Of a stretch of 39,463 bases of DNA, positions 7,004 to 15,670 are shown one piece after another. Numbering within the stretch: the stretch's first letter is position 1; every line of letters begins with the position of its first letter. This DNA comes from Burkholderiales bacterium (GTDB lineage: Bacteria > Pseudomonadota > Gammaproteobacteria > Burkholderiales > Burkholderiaceae_C). Location: NCBI GenBank assembly GCA_030603635.1, contig JAUVXK010000013.1, positions 1 through 39,463 of the forward strand, read 5' to 3'. The notes under the pieces are model-generated. The model made no database searches and was not told where the DNA came from. It saw only the letters and a program-made list of their open reading frames with translations. The position numbers were made by a program, and so were the translations under genes.

Positions 7004-8935
7004 ATGCGCATGACCGAGTCCACCTTGTCCCGTCTGGCCGCCACGCCGTATCCGCAACCCCGCTCGCCCGATGAGCTCTGGGAGTTGCTGCAGGATCCGC
7101 AATCCAGGGCCCACGGGGCGCGGCACTTGGGCGAGGCCCTGGTGCACAGTGGCGTGATCACGCTGGACCAGCTGCGCGACTCCCTGCGGGCGCAGCTGGA
7201 GGAGCGCAAGATCGGCATTCACCGGCCGCTGGGTCAGCAGATGGTGGACAAGGGCCTGTTGTCGGAGCAGCAGTTGCGCCACGTGATCGCCGGCTGGTTG
7301 GGCAACCGGGTGTTGGACCCCAGACACTTCCGTTTCGACCCCGACGCGGTGGCCCTGGTGCCCCAGGCCGTGGCCCAGCGCGAGGCGGTGTTGCCGCTGA
7401 TGTTGCACGAGGACCTGCTGGTGGTGCTCATGGCCGACCCGCTGGACCAGCGCCTGCTCGACGAACTGCGTTTCATGACGCAGCGTCGCATCGTGCCCGT
7501 GCTGGCCGCGCCGGGGAGTCTGCCGCCGGCCATTGCCCGTGCCTACGAGCGACCCGCGGTGGCGGGCGTGCCCTCGGGGCGCCGTGTGCAGAACCAGGCC
7601 GCCGCCCGCGATCTGGCGCTGGACTTGCAATCCGCCACCGATGTGAGCAACGAGCCCGAAGCCGACGTGGTCAGCGAATCCGACAACACGCTGGTCCGGC
7701 TCATCAACAGCCTGATCGAGGAAGCGATCGCGCAGAAGGCGTCCGATATCCACATCGAGACCGAGCCCGCGCCCAAGCCCGTGAGAATCCGCTTCCGGCT
7801 CGATGGTGAGCTGGTGCGCTACCTGGAGGTGGAGTCGCGCTTTCGCTACGCGCTGGTGGCCCGCATCAAGATCATGGCGGGCATGGACATTTCCGAGCAC
7901 CGCAAGCCGCAGGACGGCAAGATCGACTTTGCGCGTTTTGGGGGCTCCAAGACCGAACTGCGCGTGGTCACCGTGCCCACCACGGGAGGGTTGGAGGACG
8001 TGGTGCTTCGTCTGCTGGCGGGCTCCAAGCCCATGCCCATGGACGGCATCGGCCTGAGCCCGCAGAACCTGACCGACCTGCGCCGCATGGCGCTCAAACC
8101 CTACGGCCTCATCCTCGTGTGCGGGCCGACGGGCAGCGGCAAGACCACCACCTTGCATTCGCTCATTTCCGACATCAACGACGACAGCCGCAAGATCTGG
8201 ACCGCTGAAGACCCGATCGAGATCACCCAGGAAGGACTGCGCCAGGTGCAGATGAACCCGCGCATCGGCTGGACGTTCGCACAGGCCATGCGCACCTTCC
8301 TGCGTGCCGACCCGGACGTGATCATGATCGGCGAGATGCGCGACGAGGAAACCGCGCGCATCGCGGTGGAGGCTTCGCTGACGGGGCACCTGGTGCTGTC
8401 CACGCTGCACACCAACAGCGCGCCCGAGAGCATCACACGCCTGCTGGAAATCGGCATCGACCCGTTCAACTTCTCCGATTCGCTGCTCGCCATCCTGGCG
8501 CAGCGGCTGGTGCGGCGCCTGTGCAAGAAGTGCGTGCAGGACCGCCCCGCCACCGACGAGGAAATGCAGGCCCTCGCGGTGCAGTATTTCGACGGGGTGC
8601 AGCACTACGATGACCGCGACCTGGCCACGCAGATCGAACGCTGGAAGGACCAGTACGGCGTGGACGACGGGCACGGGGGGCGGTATCTGCGCGTCTTCAC
8701 CAAAAAGGGCTGCGATGTTTGCGAAGGCCGTGGCCTCAAGGGCCGGCTGGGCATTTACGAACTCATGCTCAACAGCGACGACATCCGCCACCACATCCGG
8801 CACCGTTCCTCGGCGGGTGACATCCGCGCCAGCGCCCTGCAGGCTGGCATGAAAACGCTGCGGCAGGACGGCATTGAAAAGGTCGTGCAGGGGCTGACCG
8901 ACATCAGTGAGGTGATCGCGGCGACGAATCTGTGA
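7004..8935 (+). CDS. GspE/PulE/PilB-type secretion or pilus assembly ATPase
   Basis: A hexameric cytoplasmic ATPase of the type II secretion / type IV pilus class, about 643 residues. An N-terminal MshEN/T2SSE_N region (roughly 45-160) is followed by the ATPase core: Walker A 'GPTGSGKTT' near residue 375, the Asp-box 'EDPIEI', Walker B 'DPDVIMIGEMRDEETA' and the His-box 'LVLSTLHTNS'. A tetracysteine zinc element is present as 'CKKC' and 'CDVC', but the stretch between the two pairs is about 60 residues, longer than I expect for GspE or PilB. No other secretion or pilus gene lies in the window, so its partner machine is unknown. Starts at 7004 and 7010 are both ATG; a weak GGA lies at 6997-6999. 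A TTG at 6995 is less likely. Confidence 0.9.
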   Translation: MRMTESTLSRLAATPYPQPRSPDELWELLQDPQSRAHGARHLGEALVHSGVITLDQLRDSLRAQLEERKIGIHRPLGQQMVDKGLLSEQQLRHVIAGWLGNRVLDPRHFRFDPDAVALVPQAVAQREAVLPLMLHEDLLVVLMADPLDQRLLDELRFMTQRRIVPVLAAPGSLPPAIARAYERPAVAGVPSGRRVQNQAAARDLALDLQSATDVSNEPEADVVSESDNTLVRLINSLIEEAIAQKASDIHIETEPAPKPVRIRFRLDGELVRYLEVESRFRYALVARIKIMAGMDISEHRKPQDGKIDFARFGGSKTELRVVTVPTTGGLEDVVLRLLAGSKPMPMDGIGLSPQNLTDLRRMALKPYGLILVCGPTGSGKTTTLHSLISDINDDSRKIWTAEDPIEITQEGLRQVQMNPRIGWTFAQAMRTFLRADPDVIMIGEMRDEETARIAVEASLTGHLVLSTLHTNSAPESITRLLEIGIDPFNFSDSLLAILAQRLVRRLCKKCVQDRPATDEEMQALAVQYFDGVQHYDDRDLATQIERWKDQYGVDDGHGGRYLRVFTKKGCDVCEGRGLKGRLGIYELMLNSDDIRHHIRHRSSAGDIRASALQAGMKTLRQDGIEKVVQGLTDISEVIAATNL

Positions 8936-8942
8936 CGTTTCC

Positions 8943-8948
8943 TACAAT
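8943..8948 (+). promoter_or_regulatory. Candidate -10 box (TACAAT) very close to the next start codon
   Basis: TACAAT at 8943-8948 is a near-consensus sigma-70 -10 hexamer. It ends 6 bases before the ATG of the hydrolase gene, so a transcript started at the normal distance would begin at or next to the start codon (leaderless). No convincing -35 box is seen 16-18 bases upstream. Confidence 0.35.
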
Positions 8949-8954
8949 CGCCGC

Positions 8955-9596
8955 ATGCTCCAATACCTCACCATCCCCGTCACGCCTTTCCAGCAGAACT
9001 GCTCGCTCGTCTGGTGCGACGAGACGAAGGACGCCGCCGTCATCGATCCCGGCGGCGATCTGGACATGGTGCTGGCCGAGGCCCAGCGCCTGGGGCTGAA
9101 GCTGACGCAGATCCTGCTCACGCACGCGCACATCGATCACGCGGGCGGTACCGCCGCTCTGGCCGAACGGCTGCAACTGCCCATCGTGGGTCCGCACCCC
9201 GGCGACCAGTTCTGGATCGACGGGTTGCCGCAACAGAGCGTGATGTTCGGTTTTCCGCCTGCCGGCCATTTCACGCCCACGCGCTGGCTGGCCGACGGCG
9301 ACACGGTGCAGGTGGGCCGCAGCACCTTGAACGTGCGCCACTGTCCGGGGCACACGCCCGGCCACGTGGTGTTCCACTCGGTCGAAGCCCGGCGTGCCTT
9401 CGTGGGGGATGTGCTGTTTGCCGGCAGCATCGGCCGCACCGATTTCCCCCAGGGCGATCACGAGCAACTGATCAGCAGCATTCGCGAGCGCTTGTGGCCT
9501 ATGGGTGATGACACGGTGTTCATTCCCGGTCACGGCCCGGAAAGCACCTTCGGGCGGGAGCGTCGCAGCAACCCCTTCGTGCGCGACGGCCTCTGA
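8955..9596 (+). CDS. Metallo-beta-lactamase-fold hydrolase, type II glyoxalase-like (YcbL/GloB group)
   Basis: A 213-residue protein of the length of the short, YcbL-like group of glyoxalase II relatives. The binuclear metal site is complete: 'HAHIDH' at residues 57-62 (HxHxDH), a following His in 'CPGHTPGH', the bridging Asp in 'GDVLFAGSIGRTD' and the last His in 'IPGHGPES'. It probably hydrolyses a thioester such as S-lactoylglutathione in the cytoplasm; the exact substrate is inferred. The start codon follows the gspE stop by 19 bases, with a TACAAT box in between, so it may have its own near-leaderless promoter. It converges with the M48 peptidase gene. Confidence 0.9.
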   Translation: MLQYLTIPVTPFQQNCSLVWCDETKDAAVIDPGGDLDMVLAEAQRLGLKLTQILLTHAHIDHAGGTAALAERLQLPIVGPHPGDQFWIDGLPQQSVMFGFPPAGHFTPTRWLADGDTVQVGRSTLNVRHCPGHTPGHVVFHSVEARRAFVGDVLFAGSIGRTDFPQGDHEQLISSIRERLWPMGDDTVFIPGHGPESTFGRERRSNPFVRDGL

Positions 9597-9610
9597 CTCA
9601 GTGGGGCGCG

Positions 9611-10492
9611 TCAGCCCCCGCGCCGGGCCTGCTCGTACAGGCCCATCACCTTGGGCACATTGGCTTGCAGTTCGCGGATGCGGTTGGGGCCACTGGGGTG
9701 GGTGGACAGGAACCCCGGCCCGCTGCCGCCGCCTTGGGCGGTCATTTTTTCCCAGAGTGTGACGCTGGCCTGTGGGTGGAAGGCCCCGCGCGCGGCCAGT
9801 TCCAGCCCCACCAGGTCGGCGTCGGTTTCATCGTCGCGGCTGTATTTGAGGCTGAGCAATTGCGTGCCCAGATTGGCGGCCACGTTGCCCAGATCGCCCA
9901 GGCCCAGCAACTGGGCACCGAGCGACAGACCGATGCTGGTGGCCTGCGTCTTGGCCAGGCGGGCCCGGGCGTGCTCGCGCAGGGCGTGCGCCATTTCGTG
10001 GCCCATGATCATGGCCACCTCGTTGTCGTTGAGCTGCAGCTTGTCCAGGATACCGGTGTAGAAAGCGATCTTGCCGCCCGGCATGCAGAAGGCGTTGATC
10101 TGGTCGCTGCCGATCAGGTTGACCTCCCATTGCCAGTCGCGCGCCCGAGGGTTCCAGGGCGGGGTGAATGGGATCAGGTCGCGGGCAATCCGGCGCAGCC
10201 GCACCACCTGGGCATGGCCGTCTGGGGCCAGGGCACCCTGCCGACGGGCCTGTTCCATCATCTGCCGGTACTGTTGCGAGGCGGCGCCTTCCAGCTGCTG
10301 CGCCGGGACCAGGCGCCGCATGCCAGAGGCACTGCCCACCTCCACCTGGGCTTCTGCCTCGGTAGGCAGCAGCGTGCTGGCCGCCGCCGCGCCGGAGGCC
10401 AGCAGAAAGCCCCGCCGCGACGACCATCGATGCGTCGAGGCTGGAGTCGAGGAATCGTTGAGGGCGGATTTCGCTTCACAAAGCCAGCACAT
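9611..10492 (-). CDS. Tat-exported M48 family zinc metalloprotease
   Basis: A 293-residue M48-type peptidase. The zinc motif HEMAH (HExxH) lies in 'IMGHEMAHALREHAR', and the third zinc ligand, a Glu, is in 'DDETDADLVGLELAARG'. The N-terminus has a twin-arginine signal, 'SSRRGFLLASG', followed by an alanine-rich hydrophobic stretch ending near 'AEAQ', so it should act in the periplasm, resembling BepA/LoiP-type proteins that process outer-membrane or envelope proteins. The ATG at 10492 places the Tat motif about 20 residues in; the frame is open for another 27 codons upstream, but that extension lacks signal character and overlaps the divergent ampG start. It lies back-to-back with ampG, 26 bases apart. 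Confidence 0.9.
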   Translation of the reverse strand: MCWLCEAKSALNDSSTPASTHRWSSRRGFLLASGAAAASTLLPTEAEAQVEVGSASGMRRLVPAQQLEGAASQQYRQMMEQARRQGALAPDGHAQVVRLRRIARDLIPFTPPWNPRARDWQWEVNLIGSDQINAFCMPGGKIAFYTGILDKLQLNDNEVAMIMGHEMAHALREHARARLAKTQATSIGLSLGAQLLGLGDLGNVAANLGTQLLSLKYSRDDETDADLVGLELAARGAFHPQASVTLWEKMTAQGGGSGPGFLSTHPSGPNRIRELQANVPKVMGLYEQARRGG

Positions 10493-10518
10493 GCCGGAAT
10501 CATAGGCAAAATCGTGGG

Positions 10519-12105
<1,587 letters not shown>

Positions 12106-12192
12106 GGCCGCGACTTTCTCGGGACGACCGGGCTTCATGCAACTTTACACAGGCTTGCACGGTGCATCACAAGGCCGTGGCAACATCGGGCC

Positions 12193-12912
12193 ATGAACAT
12201 GCCGCATCTGCTCATGATCGAGGACGACACGCGCCTGGCCACCATGGTGGGTGAGTACCTGCAGCAGTCGGGTTACACCTTCGAGCAGGCGCCCGAGGGG
12301 GGCGCAGGCGTGCAGCGCCTGCAGGATCGCCTGCCCGATCTGGTCATCCTGGACCTGATGCTGCCCGACATCGATGGCCTGGAGGTGTGCCGGCGGCTGC
12401 GTGCCTTGCCAGGGGCCGCATGCCGTGTGCCGGTCATCATGCTCACCGCCAAGGGCGATCCGATGGACCGGGTGATCGGCCTGGAGATGGGCGCGGACGA
12501 CTACCTGCCCAAGCCGTTCGAGCCGCGTGAGCTGCTGGCCCGCATTCGTGCCGTGCTGCGCCGTCGCGCCGAACCGGGACCTGGCCCGGACGCGGGCGCA
12601 CGTCCCCCGCTGCGCTTCGGTTCGCTCGAAATCGACCGCGATGCGAGGACCGTGACCGTGGCGGGTCAACCGTGCGAGATCACTTCCCACCAGTTCGACC
12701 TGCTGGTGGTGCTGGCCGAGCGCGCCGGTCGGGTGCTCACGCGGGACCAGATCATGGAAGCCGTGCGTGGCCGCGAGCTGGAGGCGTTCGACCGCTCGAT
12801 CGACGTGCACATGGGACGCATTCGCCAGGCGATCGAGGCCGACCCCAAAAACCCACGCCGCATCCTGACGGTGCGTGGGGTGGGCTATGTGTTTGCCAAA
12901 CAGCAGGATTGA
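12193..12912 (+). CDS. OmpR/PhoB-family response regulator
   Basis: A 239-residue DNA-binding response regulator. The receiver domain (residues about 4-120) has the acidic pair 'EDD', the phosphoacceptor Asp54 in 'VILDLMLPD', Thr in 'MLTAKGD' and Lys in 'YLPKPF'. The C-terminal winged helix (about 140-235) shows the family pattern ending 'ILTVRGVGYVFAK'. It is followed after 12 bases by its cognate histidine kinase, so the two form an operon. The layout resembles RstA/CpxR-type regulators, but the stimulus is not readable. ATGs at 12193 and 12199 are both possible; neither has a clear Shine-Dalgarno sequence. Confidence 0.95.
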   Translation: MNMPHLLMIEDDTRLATMVGEYLQQSGYTFEQAPEGGAGVQRLQDRLPDLVILDLMLPDIDGLEVCRRLRALPGAACRVPVIMLTAKGDPMDRVIGLEMGADDYLPKPFEPRELLARIRAVLRRRAEPGPGPDAGARPPLRFGSLEIDRDARTVTVAGQPCEITSHQFDLLVVLAERAGRVLTRDQIMEAVRGRELEAFDRSIDVHMGRIRQAIEADPKNPRRILTVRGVGYVFAKQQD

Positions 12913-12924
12913 AGGGCACTGCGC

Positions 12925-14160
12925 ATGCGCCTGCACCAGCACCTGTATCTGCGCATCTGGCTCGCGCTCACGGCGGTGATCGTGGTCATGACCCTGCTGC
13001 TGGGGTGGCTCTGGCGAGCCCAGTGGGAGCACGAGCGTGCCCAGCGTCCGGGCGGCGTGGTGGTGCTGCGCGATGCCGCCGGACAGGAAGTGGGGCGTGC
13101 CCAGGCCCGCCGCCAGTGGGTGCCTGGGCAGGGAGTGGAATTCGAGGTCCCGCTGGCCGATGGCCAGACACTGACCATCCAGTTGCCGCGCCCGAGTCGC
13201 CCGCCCCACGCCCGCAGCACGGATCCGTTTCGGTTCATCCAGTCGTTCTGGGGGTTCACCACCCTGCTCTTGCTGATTGCCTTGGCGGTGGCCTTGGGCG
13301 CCTACCCGGTGGTGCGTCGTCTCACGCAGCGCCTGGAAGTCCTGCAGCGGGGGGTGGAGCGTTGGGGTGATGGCCGCCTCGACACCCGCCTGCCCGTGCA
13401 GGGGCAGGACGAGGTCGCCTTTCTGGCCGAGCGCTTCAATGCCGCGGCCGATCGTGTGCAGGCCCTGCTGGCGTCGCACAAGGCGCTGCTGGCCAACGCC
13501 TCGCACGAACTGCGTTCGCCACTGGCCCGTATCCGCATGGGGCTGGAGCTCTTGGGCAACCCTTCCGCTGACACGGTTGTCCGTGAGCGGCAACGGTCGG
13601 AAATTTCCCGCAACATCGCAGAACTGGACGAACTGATCGACGAAATCCTGCTGGCCAGCCGACTGGATTTGACGGATCCTAACGATCCCGGAGCGCTGGG
13701 GGCGGCGGAAGATGTCGATCTGCTCGGACTGGCCGCCGAAGAGTGCGCCCGCGTCGGGGCGACCCTGGAGGCGGCAGGAGAGACGCCTCAGTTGCTGTTG
13801 CGCGGCTATCCACGCCTGTTGCGCCGCCTCTTGCGCAACCTGCTGGAGAACGCCCGCCGCCACGGCGGGGTGCAGGCACCGGATGCGGTCACCTGCACCA
13901 TCGAGTCCTTGCAGGATGTGGCGGGTACCCCCCTGTGGCGCATCACCGTGGCCGACCGGGGCCCGGGCGTGCCCGATGCCTACAAGGAGCGGGTGTTCGA
14001 GCCCTTTTTCCGGCTCCCTGGCCAGAGCGAGCGCGAAGGCGGTGTAGGGCTTGGCTTGGCCCTCGTGCGGGCCATCGCCCGTCGCCACCGGGGTGAAGTC
14101 CGTTGCACCGACCGACCGGACGGTGGTGCCTGCTTCGTTGTCAATTTGATGTCAGTTTGA
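12925..14160 (+). CDS. Membrane sensor histidine kinase (HAMP, HisKA, HATPase)
   Basis: A 411-residue kinase paired with the regulator just upstream. It has a first membrane helix at about 11-30, a short periplasmic sensor of about 75 residues, a second helix at about 110-130, a HAMP linker, and the HisKA motif 'ASHELRSPLARIR' with phosphoacceptor His194. The ATPase domain follows, with the N box 'NLLENARRHGG', G1 'ADRGPGVPD' and G2 'GGVGLGLALV'. The small periplasmic domain is arginine- and proline-rich near the second helix ('PRPSRPPHARS'), and its ligand is unknown. The overall size resembles the CpxA/RstB group of envelope sensors. It is followed by a long 3' region with stable hairpins and an intrinsic terminator at 14337-14361. 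Confidence 0.95.
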   Translation: MRLHQHLYLRIWLALTAVIVVMTLLLGWLWRAQWEHERAQRPGGVVVLRDAAGQEVGRAQARRQWVPGQGVEFEVPLADGQTLTIQLPRPSRPPHARSTDPFRFIQSFWGFTTLLLLIALAVALGAYPVVRRLTQRLEVLQRGVERWGDGRLDTRLPVQGQDEVAFLAERFNAAADRVQALLASHKALLANASHELRSPLARIRMGLELLGNPSADTVVRERQRSEISRNIAELDELIDEILLASRLDLTDPNDPGALGAAEDVDLLGLAAEECARVGATLEAAGETPQLLLRGYPRLLRRLLRNLLENARRHGGVQAPDAVTCTIESLQDVAGTPLWRITVADRGPGVPDAYKERVFEPFFRLPGQSEREGGVGLGLALVRAIARRHRGEVRCTDRPDGGACFVVNLMSV

Positions 14161-14336
14161 CGAACATCCCCCAAACAGGGGATGTCCAGAACCGTGCTGC
14201 GGTTGCACAATATCCACCAACGCTGTCAGCACAACACGATAACAGCCCGTACGAGGGCATTCAGGGAGTGGCTGGCATCAAAGAGGAAGCCGGCCACTTA
14301 TGGAAAGGTTCCCAACGACGTCCTGATGGACTTCAC

Positions 14337-14361
14337 GCCGCCCTTCGGGGCGGCTTTTTTT
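14337..14361 (+). terminator. Intrinsic terminator downstream of the two-component operon
   Basis: A 7-bp perfect GC stem, GCCGCCC/GGGCGGC, closed by a TTCG tetraloop (14344-14347), is followed directly by seven T residues (14355-14361). This is a textbook Rho-independent terminator for plus-strand transcripts from the response regulator/kinase operon or from a separate RNA encoded in its 3' region. Confidence 0.9.
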
Positions 14362-14380
14362 CGTCCATTGCCCAATGACC

Positions 14381-14411
14381 AAAAAAAAGCCCGGTCGTGA
14401 TGACCGGGCCT
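14381..14411 (-). terminator. Intrinsic terminator of the minus-strand small RNA candidate
   Basis: Read on the minus strand, GCCCGGTC and GACCGGGC form an 8-bp stem (one arm 14402-14409, the other 14389-14396) with a 5-base loop, followed by eight T residues (14388-14381). No protein gene on the minus strand lies upstream of it within reach, which is why a small RNA is proposed. Confidence 0.88.
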
Positions 14412-14501
14412 GAACCACCCGTTGAGGGCAGAGGAGACAACTGACAACAGGGGGAGGCCCCCCGGGCGATGCAAGACCGGTACACGGCAATTGCATACAA
14501 T
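14382..14501 (-). ncRNA. Candidate small regulatory RNA of about 120 nt
   Basis: A near-consensus sigma-70 promoter on the minus strand (-35 TTGCAT at 14536-14531, 17-base spacer, -10 TATACT at 14513-14508) points to a start at A14501. An intrinsic terminator with eight T residues ends the unit near 14382, giving about 120 nt. The only frame opened by an ATG (14496) has no stop before the terminator, so it is not a short gene. The middle of the RNA carries pyrimidine-rich single-strand candidates, GCCTCCCCCTG and TCTCCTCTGCC, complementary to Shine-Dalgarno sequences, a common seed type in trans-acting small RNAs. It is divergent from the OsmC-family gene. The existence of the RNA and its mode of action are inference; the promoter and terminator are seen directly. 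Confidence 0.62.
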
Positions 14502-14507
14502 GGTTCT

Positions 14508-14536
14508 AGTATATGCCGGTTTTTGTTGCGATGCAA
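14508..14536 (-). promoter_or_regulatory. Sigma-70 promoter of the small RNA candidate
   Basis: On the minus strand TTGCAT (14536-14531) and TATACT (14513-14508) are separated by exactly 17 bases, with a purine (A14501) seven bases past the -10 box. Each hexamer is close to consensus (TTGACA and TATAAT). Confidence 0.7.
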
Positions 14537-14538
14537 CA
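14524..14538. promoter_or_regulatory. Perfect 15-bp palindrome over the -35 box (candidate operator)
   Basis: TGTTGC-GAT-GCAACA is a perfect inverted repeat that covers the whole -35 box of the minus-strand promoter. It also lies about 40 bases upstream of the OsmC-family start. A repressor bound here would block the small RNA promoter and could also affect the OsmC gene. The cognate protein is unknown. Confidence 0.5.
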
Positions 14539-14579
14539 TTTTCCGCTGTCCGGCTGTTGTTTTTATGGAGAAATGCCTC

Positions 14580-15029
14580 GTGGAATGCACTGTGACCTGG
14601 ACCGGCGGCGCCGGCACCCGATCCGCAATGGGCTTTGTTGCAGAAACCGGCAGTGGCCATGTCCTGACCATGGATGGCGCACCCGATGCGGCCAAACCGG
14701 AGAACGGTGGCGCGAACCTGGCGCCACGCCCGATGGAAACCGTGCTGGCGGGCACCGGAGGGTGCACCGCTTACGATGTGGTGCTGATCCTCAAGCGTGG
14801 GCGGCACGACGTGCGGGGCTGCAGCGTCCAGCTCACCAGTGAACGCGCCGACACCGACCCGAAGGTTTTCACCCGGATCCACATGCACTTCACGATCACG
14901 GGCAAGGGCATTCCGGCCACGGCGGTGGAGCGGGCCATCGCCATGAGCCACGACAAGTACTGCTCGGCCAGCATCATGCTTGGCAAGACGGCGGACATCA
15001 CCACCAGTTTCGAGTTGGTCGAGGCCTGA
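14580..15029 (+). CDS. OsmC family protein, YhfA-like
   Basis: A 149-residue OsmC/Ohr-fold protein. OsmC-type proteins are usually thiol-dependent peroxidases; the YhfA subgroup has no firmly established role. Family marks are 'PRPMETVLAGTGGCTAYDVV' with the first Cys, 'KRGRHDVRGC' and the C-terminal 'SHDKYCSASIMLGKTA' with a second Cys. I chose the GTG at 14580 because GGAG (14567-14570) lies 9 bases upstream and because the resulting N-terminus lines up with the start of E. coli YhfA as I recall it. An in-frame ATG at 14565 has no ribosome-binding site, and an ATG at 14469 would run through the small RNA promoter. The gene stands alone, divergent from the small RNA candidate and convergent with the NarL-type regulator. 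Confidence 0.87.
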   Translation: MECTVTWTGGAGTRSAMGFVAETGSGHVLTMDGAPDAAKPENGGANLAPRPMETVLAGTGGCTAYDVVLILKRGRHDVRGCSVQLTSERADTDPKVFTRIHMHFTITGKGIPATAVERAIAMSHDKYCSASIMLGKTADITTSFELVEA

Positions 15030-15037
15030 TACCCGTC

Positions 15038-15670
15038 TCAGATGAGCCCGAGGCTGCGGGCCTTGAGTGCGGCCTCGGCCCGGCTACCGATGTTGAGCTT
15101 GCGGTAGATGGCCTTGACGTGGTCACCCACGGTGAAGCGAGAAATCTCCAGCGCCTGCGCGATGTCGACGATGCGCACCCCCTTGGCCAGCAACCCCAAC
15201 ACTTCACGCTCCCGGGCGCTCAGTGACAAATTTTCGGCCGCATCTGGCCCGGTATGCTGAAAGTGACGCAGCAGGCGCCGGGCAATGGCCGGTGACAGGG
15301 GTGGGTGACCGTCTGCGATGCCCTGGAGTTGGCGGATCAACAAATCGGGCGGCTGGTCCTTGAGTACATAGCCCTGGGCACCGGCTTGCAGGGCGCTGAA
15401 CAGGTGGTCGTCATCGCCGTAAATGGTGGACACGACCACGGTGCAGTGAGGCTGGACCTGGGTGAGCAGGGCGATCAGGTCCTGCCCGTTGCCATCGCCC
15501 AGGCACAGATCGACCAGCGCCAGATCGAAACGGTGTCGGTGCACCAGCGCCCGTCCATCGGCCAGGTTGGTGGCCAGGGTCTGCTGGGCGTGTGGAAAGG
15601 CGCTCGCCACCGAGGGCCCCAGCAGTGCCAGGACTTCGGGCATGTCGTCCACCAGCAGGATCTGGTTCAC
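15038..15670 (-). CDS. NarL/FixJ-family response regulator
   Basis: A 210-residue response regulator. The receiver domain (about 1-120) has 'VDD', phosphoacceptor Asp54 in 'ALVDLCLGDG' and Lys in 'YVLKDQPP'. A LuxR-type helix-turn-helix occupies about 146-208 ('LSAREREVLGLLAKG', 'TVGDHVKAIYRKLNI'). Its start overlaps the stop of the histidine kinase gene by four bases (ATGA at 15667-15670), so the two are translationally coupled and form a cognate pair. The target genes are not evident; the nearest downstream gene on this strand is far away. Confidence 0.94.
   Translation of the reverse strand: MNQILLVDDMPEVLALLGPSVASAFPHAQQTLATNLADGRALVHRHRFDLALVDLCLGDGNGQDLIALLTQVQPHCTVVVSTIYGDDDHLFSALQAGAQGYVLKDQPPDLLIRQLQGIADGHPPLSPAIARRLLRHFQHTGPDAAENLSLSAREREVLGLLAKGVRIVDIAQALEISRFTVGDHVKAIYRKLNIGSRAEAALKARSLGLI

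Larger units (their letters stand above)
14161..14579. other. Non-coding interval with structured RNA elements on both strands
   Basis: No convincing protein gene lies here; frames that stay open run straight through terminators. On the plus strand, after the kinase stop, an 8-bp hairpin ACATCCCC/GGGGATGT (14164-14171 with 14178-14185) is followed by a 10-bp stem, AGTGGCTGGC/GCCGGCCACT (14267-14276 with 14289-14298, one G-U pair), whose 12-base loop is purine-rich (AAAGAGGAA), and then by a terminator. On the minus strand a complete promoter-to-terminator unit lies at 14536-14381. The right end holds the ribosome-binding site of the OsmC-family gene. Confidence 0.6.

Noticed and set aside
6926-8803. 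N-terminal extension of more than 600 residues to the pyrroline-2-carboxylate reductase frame
   Set aside because: It lies antisense to gspE, has no recognisable domain, and the family start is the ATG at 6925.
14182-14400. Possible 72-residue protein on the plus strand after the kinase gene
   Set aside because: It reads through both the TTCG-loop terminator and the second hairpin, and the protein resembles nothing known.
14278-14496. Possible 72-residue protein on the minus strand inside the small RNA candidate
   Set aside because: Its frame runs through the terminator without a stop and has no ribosome-binding site; the unit is better explained as non-coding RNA.
14491-14515. Plus-strand promoter TTGCAT...TATATG for the OsmC-family gene
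   Set aside because: The spacer is only 13 bases, too short for a sigma-70 promoter; the same bases fit the minus-strand promoter far better.
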